A DNA stretch of 5,878 nt from Eubacteriales bacterium (lineage in GTDB: Bacteria; Bacillota; Clostridia; Christensenellales; CAG-138), in the NCBI GenBank assembly GCA_030695285.1, contig JAUYTF010000252.1, positions 1 to 5,878 of the forward strand. Reading direction: 5' to 3'. A program made the position numbers and the translations under genes. This document shows, piece after piece, positions 1 to 4,654 of the stretch. Positions within the stretch are counted from its first letter, which is position 1. Every line of letters begins with the position of its first letter. The notes beneath the pieces were generated by a model. It worked only from the letters and a program-made list of their open reading frames with translations. It had not been told where the DNA came from and ran no database searches.

Positions 1-16
1 AATGTGTGAACCCGCG

Positions 17-781
17 TTAAATCAGCATTCCGCCGGTCACATCCACGATGGCTCCGGCGATGTACATGCCCTTTTCCGAAGCGAGGAACGCGACGGTATA
101 GGCAACCTCGCGCGCGCTGGAAACCCGACCGACCGGAATGCGGTCTTCGTAGTACTTCAGCCATTCCGGCTGGGAGAGCTTGTCCTCGTTGATGGGGGTG
201 CGAACCATGCCGGGCGCCACGCCGTTGACGATGATCCCGCGGGACGAAAACTCACGCGCCAGAGCCTTTGTCATCATGTTGACCCCGCCTTTTGCCGCAA
301 CGTAGTGCGCGTGATCCGGCGAGGAGACGGTAAAGCCGGACTTGCTGGAGATACTCACGATGTGACCCTTCACGTCGTGCTTGAGATAGTGCAGCGCCGC
401 GCGTTTAGAGAACATAAACGTGCCGGTCAGGTCGATGTCGATGACTTTTTTCCACTCTTCGTCGCTCATCTTCTCAATCGGTGTGGTCGGCCAGATGCCC
501 GCATTGTTGACGAGCACGTCTACGTGGCCGTACATCTCTTCCGCCTGCACGAAGATGTTGTCGATGTCCTCCGCTTTGGAGATGTCGCCGTACATGGCGA
601 CGCACTTTGTGCCGTATTTTGCGCTGAGCTCTTTGGCAAACGTTTCCGCGCCTTCCGGATCAAATAAATAGTTGGCGATGACGTTCATGCCCTCTTCCGC
701 GAGAACATCGCAGATGCCCGCGCCTAGTCCCGTTGTGCCGCCGGTGACGATTGCTGTTTTACCCTTTAAATCCAGATCCAT
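17..781 (-). CDS. SDR family oxidoreductase (FabG/gluconate-5-dehydrogenase-like fold), SDR1
   Basis: This 254-residue classical short-chain dehydrogenase is a soluble NAD(P)-dependent oxidoreductase; in this context it probably acts on a polyol, ketose or sugar acid. Visible motifs are the cofactor glycine motif TGGTTGLG (13-20), NNAG (92-95), catalytic Ser146, the Tyr160-x3-Lys164 pair, PG (190-191) and a C-terminal VTGG motif (248-251). The residue ending beta-2 is Asn37, not the Asp typical of NAD-specific members, so NADP use is possible. The active-site Asn of the N-S-Y-K tetrad appears as Asp117 (IDIDLTG). The ATG has GGAGG 9 nt upstream. It lies 28 nt downstream of SDR2 and is the third gene of the operon that starts at the epimerase. 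The exact substrate cannot be read from the sequence; the family assignment is secure. Confidence 0.93.
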   Translation of the reverse strand: MDLDLKGKTAIVTGGTTGLGAGICDVLAEEGMNVIANYLFDPEGAETFAKELSAKYGTKCVAMYGDISKAEDIDNIFVQAEEMYGHVDVLVNNAGIWPTTPIEKMSDEEWKKVIDIDLTGTFMFSKRAALHYLKHDVKGHIVSISSKSGFTVSSPDHAHYVAAKGGVNMMTKALAREFSSRGIIVNGVAPGMVRTPINEDKLSQPEWLKYYEDRIPVGRVSSAREVAYTVAFLASEKGMYIAGAIVDVTGGMLI

Positions 782-809
782 AGTATATTTCCTCCAACTG
801 CTTTGCCGC

Positions 810-1598
810 TTAGTGCATCTCTCTGCCGCCGGTGATGTTAAATGCCTGCCCCGTACAATAGTCTGCCGAAACGGTCAGGAAAAACACGAATTCCACGACA
901 TCCTGAATGTCCGTGAGTCTGCCGAGCGGCACTTTCTCCGTGAACTTCTTCACGATCGCGTCGCGCTCCATCTTCATGTTCTCGACGTAACCCTTGCTGA
1001 CAGAGGACCAGACGCCGGTTGCGTCCGTGATGCCCGGGCAGACGGCGTTGACATTGATGTTGTCCTTGGCAACCTCGAACGCCAGCGCCTGGGTGAGCAC
1101 GATCACCGCGCCCTTTGCCGCGCTGTAGGGTGCCATCAGGGCGGAGCCGGTCTTACCGGACTTACTGGCAAAGTTGATGATCTTACCCATCTTGATGCGC
1201 TTCATGCTCGGCAGCGCACCCTGAATGCAATACGTGGTGCCGTAGACGTTGACCTTGAACATCTTATCGAGGATGGCTTCATCGTTCTCTTCAAACGGGC
1301 GGGTGTCAACCACGCCGGCATTGTTGACCAGAGCGTAGATGTCGCCATAGGTTGCTTCGATATCTGCAAAGCACTTGAGCACTGCGTCGCGGTTTGTGAT
1401 ATTGAGCACATAACCTTTCGCGATGTACCCCTTGTCCGCGAGCGTCTTTGCGGACTCCTCCACAAGCGGATCGATGTCGATGAGCACGACCTTTGCGCCC
1501 TGCTCGGCATACTTTTCCGCGATGGCAAAGCCGATGCTCTTTGCTGCGCCGGTTACCACGCAAACCTTACCTGAAATACGGTCACTGCTGAGACTCAT
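810..1598 (-). CDS. SDR family NAD-dependent oxidoreductase, polyol-dehydrogenase-like, SDR2
   Basis: This 262-residue classical short-chain dehydrogenase is probably NAD-dependent and cytosolic. Motifs: the cofactor motif TGAAKSIG (16-23), in which the second glycine of TGxxxGxG is Ser21; Asp41 at the end of beta-2 (VLIDID), which favours NAD; NNAG (92-95); and the full N-S-Y-K tetrad as Asn117, Ser145, Tyr158 and Lys162. The SKSGKTGS stretch before the catalytic Tyr, and the NAVCPGI segment (184-190), recall sorbitol/sorbitol-6-phosphate and other polyol dehydrogenases; this is a recollection of family sequences, not a search result. The ATG is fixed by AGGAGG 7 nt upstream. It lies 80 nt after the epimerase gene and 28 nt before SDR1, all on one strand. 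Oxidation of a sugar alcohol to a ketose is the favoured role. Confidence 0.93.
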   Translation of the reverse strand: MSLSSDRISGKVCVVTGAAKSIGFAIAEKYAEQGAKVVLIDIDPLVEESAKTLADKGYIAKGYVLNITNRDAVLKCFADIEATYGDIYALVNNAGVVDTRPFEENDEAILDKMFKVNVYGTTYCIQGALPSMKRIKMGKIINFASKSGKTGSALMAPYSAAKGAVIVLTQALAFEVAKDNINVNAVCPGITDATGVWSSVSKGYVENMKMERDAIVKKFTEKVPLGRLTDIQDVVEFVFFLTVSADYCTGQAFNITGGREMH

Positions 1599-1678
1599 GT
1601 TGGTTCCTCCTGCTTATTCTCTTATTTCTTTTTTATGTTAGATTTTTTGATAATTTGGTGTTCAATGGTTCTGTCGCT
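1599..1678 (-). other. 80-nt AT-rich gap inside the operon
   Basis: The gap between the epimerase stop and the SDR2 start contains the SDR2 ribosome binding site AGGAGG (1611-1606) and a long A/T-rich stretch. No hairpin terminator is visible. A TTGAAC hexamer (1665-1660) has no good -10 at 16-18 nt, so an internal promoter is not supported. Confidence 0.5.
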
Positions 1679-2323
1679 CTATGCCTTAAGCAGCCGGACG
1701 GTTTCTTTCATGTCTTCTGAAAGAAAGATCATCGACCCGCCGACGAGGTTATCCACGCCGAGCGCACGCTTTGTCGCACCGTTTTCGGTGTTGATGCCGC
1801 CGTCCACCTGGATTTCGAACTGCAGGTTTCTCTCTTTTCGCATCCTGGCCAGCCGCTTGATCTTCTCGTCCACCGCGTCGATGAACTTCTGCCCTCCAAA
1901 GCCCACACAGACCGCCACCAGCAACACCAGATCCACCTGGTCGAGATAGTGTTCGAGCATCTCTACAGGCGTAGCGGGATCGAGTGAAACGCCCGCAAGC
2001 TTGCCGTGTTTCCTGATCTCGCGGATCAGCTCAATCGGGTGCGCCGTTGCCTCGTGGTGAAAGGTGATCGAGTCCGCGCCCGCTTGGGCAAACACCGCAA
2101 TGAACCTGCCGGGTTCTTCGATCATCAGGTGCACATCCGTGCGAAGCGAAGTATAGCCGCACACCGCGCGCGTGATGTCCATTCCCATCGTAAGGTTTGA
2201 GACAAAGTGCCCGTCGGTGATATCCACATGGATGCAGTCGCATCCGGCTTCTTCCGCCCGCCTGAGCTCTTCGCCGAGCCGCAGCCAATCGGCGGAAAGG
2301 ATGGACGCAGATACTCTTTTCAT
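1679..2323 (-). CDS. ribulose-phosphate 3-epimerase-like TIM-barrel protein (divergent)
   Basis: This 214-residue protein has the usual length of the ribulose-phosphate 3-epimerase family, whose members interconvert ribulose-5-P and xylulose-5-P, or D-allulose-6-P and fructose-6-P in AlsE. It shows SASILSAD (5-12), HVDITDGHFVSN (32-43), DVHLM (63-67), GFGGQ (141-145), VDGG (173-176) and GGS (195-197). The predicted metal ligands and acid/base residues His32, Asp34, His65 and Asp174 are all present, so it is probably active. It departs from the family in two active-site loops: the usual M-D-G has Thr36 in place of Met, and the usual M-S/T-V-N/E-P-G-F-G-G-Q reads V-A-V-C-V-G-F-G-G-Q (136-145). 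The substrate may therefore differ from D-ribulose-5-P. The start is placed at 2323 because GGAG sits 8 nt upstream and the operon promoter lies just before it. A longer in-frame ATG at 2383 falls on the -35 box. It is first gene of the minus-strand operon. Confidence 0.9.
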   Translation of the reverse strand: MKRVSASILSADWLRLGEELRRAEEAGCDCIHVDITDGHFVSNLTMGMDITRAVCGYTSLRTDVHLMIEEPGRFIAVFAQAGADSITFHHEATAHPIELIREIRKHGKLAGVSLDPATPVEMLEHYLDQVDLVLLVAVCVGFGGQKFIDAVDEKIKRLARMRKERNLQFEIQVDGGINTENGATKRALGVDNLVGGSMIFLSEDMKETVRLLKA

Positions 2324-2331
2324 GCTGAAAT

Positions 2332-2335
2332 CTCC
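2332..2335 (-). promoter_or_regulatory. ribosome binding site that decides the epimerase start
   Basis: GGAG lies 8 nt upstream of the ATG at 2323. It supports the 214-residue form over the longer in-frame reading from 2383, which would begin upstream of the predicted transcription start. Confidence 0.8.
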
Positions 2336-2354
2336 ATTGCTCCTGTATGATCTC

Positions 2355-2383
2355 ACTATATGGAGGCCTTCTTTTATTGTCAA
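2355..2383 (-). promoter_or_regulatory. sigma-A-type promoter of the epimerase-SDR2-SDR1 operon
   Basis: Read on the minus strand, TTGACA (2383-2378) is separated by exactly 17 nt from TATAGT (2360-2355). That is a perfect -35 box and a 5/6 match at -10. Transcription should begin near 2348, giving a leader of about 25 nt before the ATG at 2323 with the GGAG in place. Confidence 0.8.
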
Positions 2384-2400
2384 CTATTTGATGCTATAAT
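2372..2400 (+). promoter_or_regulatory. possible second, extended -10 promoter toward regulator 1
   Basis: TGCTATAAT (2392-2400) is a perfect extended -10 element (TGnTATAAT). The hexamer 17 nt upstream, TTTTAT (2372-2377), is a poor -35. If used, it would start near 2407 and give a leader of about 150 nt before regulator 1. It overlaps the operon promoter on the opposite strand. A chance match in AT-rich DNA is possible. Confidence 0.4.
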
Positions 2401-2414
2401 GCACATATGTTCAT
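2399..2414. promoter_or_regulatory. 16-bp imperfect palindrome, candidate SorC-type operator
   Basis: ATGCACATATGTTCAT is symmetrical apart from one base pair (seven of eight pairs match), with a perfect central ACATATGT. It lies just upstream of the operon's -35 box and covers the start region of the possible extended -10 promoter. The position suits control by the adjacent SorC-family regulator, but binding is inferred. Confidence 0.45.
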
Positions 2415-2437
2415 GTTTTTGTCCTCTAGACGGTCAT

Positions 2438-2447
2438 ATTTGCAAAT
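2438..2447. repeat. 10-bp perfect palindrome ATTTGCAAAT
   Basis: A perfect dyad in the divergent control region between the two promoter groups. It could be a second operator half or a chance palindrome in AT-rich DNA. Its flanking bases do not extend the symmetry. Confidence 0.3.
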
Positions 2448-2503
2448 TATTAGAATAGAGTGTTAATATTTTCTCGTATTCTTTACATTTTCTCTCGTTT
2501 TGC

Positions 2504-2532
2504 TTGACAACACCGAATAGATGCAATATATT
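2504..2532 (+). promoter_or_regulatory. sigma-A-type promoter of regulator 1
   Basis: TTGACA (2504-2509), a 17-nt spacer and TATATT (2527-2532) form a near-consensus promoter. Transcription should start near 2539, leaving a leader of about 20 nt with AGGAG before the ATG at 2560. The promoter covers an upstream in-frame ATG at 2521, so that ATG cannot be the start from this promoter. A pyrimidine-rich stretch with two ATTTTCTC copies (2468 and 2487) lies just upstream. Confidence 0.82.
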
Positions 2533-2547
2533 CAAACCATCGTGAAT

Positions 2548-2552
2548 AGGAG
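2548..2552 (+). promoter_or_regulatory. ribosome binding site that decides the regulator 1 start
   Basis: AGGAG lies 7 nt before the ATG at 2560. No comparable site precedes the in-frame ATG at 2521. Confidence 0.85.
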
Positions 2553-2559
2553 TGTGTTT

Positions 2560-3513
2560 ATGCCACAACCGATCGACGAAAAACGCGATCTTTTGATCAA
2601 GGTCGCCAAGCTCTACTATTTAGAAGGCCGCTCGCAGGAGGAGATCTCGCGCGAGGTGCATGTTTCGCGCCCCACGGTTTCGCGCCTGCTGAAAACCTCC
2701 ATCTCTTCCGGTATCGTGCAAATTCGCATCGACGATATTTCTTCCTTCGGTATCGAGCTCGCAAAGCGCATTCAGGATCGATTCGGTATTCGCCACGTCA
2801 TTGTCGCGCCCAGCAGTCACAATCTGGAGGAAAGCAAGCAAAACGTGGGCGCCGCCGCCGCCATCTATCTGGAATCGTTTCTCGAAAACGGCGTTCTGCT
2901 TGCCATCGCTTGGGGCACCACGCTGAGCTACGTGGTCAAAAACATTCGCCACAATGCCAGCAAGCGGGTGGATGTGATTCAGCTGCTCGGCGGCATCGGC
3001 AACAAGACCATGGACACCGACGCAAACGCGCTCGCGCTGACCTTGGCGAGCGCATTCAACGGGGACAGCTATCTGCTGCAGGCACCGTTTATGGTAAAGA
3101 GCAAAGTGCTGCGGGACCTGCTCATGGACGAGCCGCACATTCAGGAGCATTTTCAGCGGCTCTCGAGCGCTAACGTCGCCGTCGTGGGCCTTGGCTCCAC
3201 GCGTCCGGAGCTCAGCGCGCAGTTCCGCTCCGGGCATATCAGCATGGAGGATGCGCAGTCGCTTCGAAACGAGGGCGCCGTCGGGGACATCTGCGGGCGC
3301 TATATCGACATCGACGGCCATCGCTGCGAAACCCCGCTGATGGATCGTATCATCTCCGCTTCGCTGGACGACATCAAGAGAATCCCGACCGTGATTGGCG
3401 TAGCCTGCGGCGAGGAGAAGAAGGACATCATCACAGGCGCGCTCAAGGGGAAGTACATCGATGTGCTAATCACCGACCGGAGCGCCGCGCTCGCGATTTT
3501 GAGCGAGAAGTAA
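2560..3513 (+). CDS. SorC/DeoR-type sugar-binding transcriptional regulator 1
   Basis: This 317-residue cytosolic DNA-binding protein has SorC-family architecture. An N-terminal helix-turn-helix (about 10-45: AKLYYLEGRSQEEIS then VSRPTVSRLL) is followed by a sugar-phosphate-binding domain to the C-terminus. Domain marks are AWGTT (117-121), QLLGG (141-145), VVGLGS (208-213), GAVGDICGR (239-247) and a C-terminal LITDRSAA stretch. Family members (SorC, DeoR, CggR, LsrR, EryD) release or bind DNA in response to phosphorylated sugars. The start at 2560 rests on AGGAG at 7 nt spacing and on the promoter at 2504-2532. It diverges from the epimerase-SDR operon across a 236-nt control region, so control of that operon and of itself is likely. 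Effector and sign of control are unknown. Confidence 0.92.
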   Translation: MPQPIDEKRDLLIKVAKLYYLEGRSQEEISREVHVSRPTVSRLLKTSISSGIVQIRIDDISSFGIELAKRIQDRFGIRHVIVAPSSHNLEESKQNVGAAAAIYLESFLENGVLLAIAWGTTLSYVVKNIRHNASKRVDVIQLLGGIGNKTMDTDANALALTLASAFNGDSYLLQAPFMVKSKVLRDLLMDEPHIQEHFQRLSSANVAVVGLGSTRPELSAQFRSGHISMEDAQSLRNEGAVGDICGRYIDIDGHRCETPLMDRIISASLDDIKRIPTVIGVACGEEKKDIITGALKGKYIDVLITDRSAALAILSEK

Positions 3514-3559
3514 AAATTGCACCCTCTTGGCGCAACATATAAGATACTTGGTTGCAACG

Positions 3560-3587
3560 AAAAACCGCGGAAGATGCCGCGGTTTTT
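3560..3587. terminator. bidirectional intrinsic terminator between convergent regulators
   Basis: An 11-bp perfect stem, AAAAACCGCGG (3560-3570) with CCGCGGTTTTT (3577-3587), encloses a 6-nt loop. GC pairs form the core and a run of five T follows on either strand, so it can stop regulator 1 from the left and regulator 2 from the right. It lies 46 nt after the regulator 1 stop and 67 nt after the regulator 2 stop. Confidence 0.88.
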
Positions 3588-3604
3588 GATGTTTATTTGT
3601 TTGT

Positions 3605-3710
3605 ACCAGCGAAAGAATGATCTTTTTTATTTCGTTCGTTAAAGCGCGTGATGCTCAAACCAGCGAAAGAATGGTTTTTGCGGTGTTTTCGTCCGTTACG
3701 AAATGTGTGA
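3605..3710. repeat. imperfect tandem duplication of the 3' end of regulator 2
   Basis: ACCAGCGAAAGAATG occurs exactly at 3605-3619 (outside the gene) and 3659-3673 (the last codons of regulator 2). Similarity continues in the same order: a T-rich stretch, then TTTCGTTCGTTA against TTTCGTCCGTTA, then GTGA, giving units of roughly 3605-3651 and 3659-3710. The offset is 54 nt, a multiple of three. Read on the minus strand in the gene's own frame beyond its TGA, the outer copy gives TNEIKKIILSLV against TDENTAKTILSLV in the gene. Confidence 0.65.
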
Positions 3711-4608
3711 AGATGTTGAGCCGGAGCGCGCCGATGATGGAGAGCACCTTGTGGTGGCCTGCCGCGATGCTGAGCACGTTTTTCGCGCTCTTGAGGCCCT
3801 CTTCGTCGATGCCCATGATGCGCTCGTTGTAGTCGTTGTTTAGAAACTGACCTTGGATGTTGAAGCGGCGCGCGCCGATGTCCCCAACCGTCTTCTCCGG
3901 ATTGTCTTCATAGGATCGATGCAGCGCAACCGGGTCAAACTGGCTCTTGTCGCTATAGTATTCCGGCGGCGAACCAACGCCGACGATGGCAACATCAATC
4001 TTGCGCCACTTCTCGGCGATGGACTGCATATATTGGCTCTTGAGATGCAGCGCCTTGTCCTCGATGGACTCCGCAAGCGCGGGCGCATAGATAAAAGACG
4101 GCGTGCCCCTGAGCTTTTCGGCAAAGAGGCGAACCATTTCGTTGAGTTGATATTCGGAAGAAAGATGGTGCGAGCCGCCGATGAGCGGTACGACGTTGAC
4201 ATCAAACAGACCCGTGCTGTCTGAAAACGCACGCATGAACTCATAGCACGTCATGCCCCATGCGACCCCGACGGTCGAATGATTCTCAATGAGCTTCTCC
4301 GCGACAATCGCGCCCTGTGCCGCCAGAATTTTGGTCAACGGCGTGAGCGCGGTGACAACCGTCGGTGTGACATAGCAGTTTGAGATATGGAACGCGTGCG
4401 AGAGCTCATTTGCCAGCATCTCGTTGCTTGCCAGCGGGTTTTTGATGTTGATTTCGACGATGCCAAGCTCTCTTGCTTCCGAGAGAATCATGGAGATATA
4501 GGATCTGGAGATGCCAAGCTCCTTGGCGATGCTCTGCTGCGTGAGCCCTTCCATATAGTACATCTTAGCAACGTGTACCATCATTTGCATGTCATATCTA
4601 GATTCCAT
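3655..4608 (-). CDS. SorC/DeoR-type sugar-binding transcriptional regulator 2
   Basis: This is a second SorC-family regulator, also 317 residues but clearly diverged from regulator 1. The helix-turn-helix spans about 8-43 (AKMYYMEGLTQQSIAKELG, then ISRSYISMIL). The sugar-phosphate-binding domain follows with AWGMT (116-120), PLIGG (141-145), AIVGVGSP (207-214), VGDIGARRF (241-249) and a C-terminal VTDENTAKTILSLV. The start at 4608 has GAGG 7 nt upstream. It lies 46 nt after the kinase on the same strand with no terminator between them, so the two are probably one transcription unit, and it is convergent with regulator 1 across a shared terminator. A cytosolic repressor or activator responding to a phosphorylated sugar, perhaps the kinase product, is the expected role. 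The last codons are duplicated just beyond the stop. Confidence 0.92.
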   Translation of the reverse strand: MESRYDMQMMVHVAKMYYMEGLTQQSIAKELGISRSYISMILSEARELGIVEINIKNPLASNEMLANELSHAFHISNCYVTPTVVTALTPLTKILAAQGAIVAEKLIENHSTVGVAWGMTCYEFMRAFSDSTGLFDVNVVPLIGGSHHLSSEYQLNEMVRLFAEKLRGTPSFIYAPALAESIEDKALHLKSQYMQSIAEKWRKIDVAIVGVGSPPEYYSDKSQFDPVALHRSYEDNPEKTVGDIGARRFNIQGQFLNNDYNERIMGIDEEGLKSAKNVLSIAAGHHKVLSIIGALRLNIFTHFVTDENTAKTILSLV

Positions 4609-4654
4609 TCGGCACCCTCAAAACGATATTCAATATTGGGATATACTATCATAT
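4609..4654 (-). promoter_or_regulatory. 46-nt AT-rich kinase-regulator 2 spacer with only weak promoter signals
   Basis: On the minus strand TATGAT (4653-4648) is a 5/6 match to -10 but has no acceptable -35 at 16-18 nt. TTTTCA (4671-4666) with TAGTAT (4648-4643) at 17 nt matches 4/6 at each box. An 8-bp palindrome CAATATTG lies at 4631-4638. No hairpin terminator is present. Co-transcription from upstream is the simpler reading, with a weak internal promoter possible. Confidence 0.25.

Noticed and set aside
2..667. 221-codon plus-strand open frame
   Set aside because: It is antisense to SDR1, which has clear motifs, and has no family features of its own.
672..1574. 300-codon plus-strand open frame
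   Set aside because: It lies antisense to SDR2 and the start of SDR1, shows no recognisable motif, and is rich in His, Arg and Asp as expected of a shadow frame in GC-rich coding DNA.
1637..1665. Internal promoter before SDR2 (TTGAAC with TCTAAC)
   Set aside because: The -10 is poor at every acceptable spacing; the gap is simply AT-rich.
2324..2383. 20-residue N-terminal extension of the epimerase from the ATG at 2383
   Set aside because: It starts on the operon -35 box, upstream of the predicted transcript start, and the family begins at about MKRVSASILSAD.
2521..2559. N-terminal extension of regulator 1 from the ATG at 2521
   Set aside because: It overlaps the -10 box of the promoter at 2504-2532 and has no ribosome binding site, while the ATG at 2560 has AGGAG at 7 nt.
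2620..3321. 233-codon minus-strand open frame
   Set aside because: It is antisense to regulator 1 and has no motifs or ribosome binding site context to support it.
3560..3587. Hairpin as part of a riboswitch or attenuator
   Set aside because: It lies after two convergent stop codons, so a terminator explains it fully.
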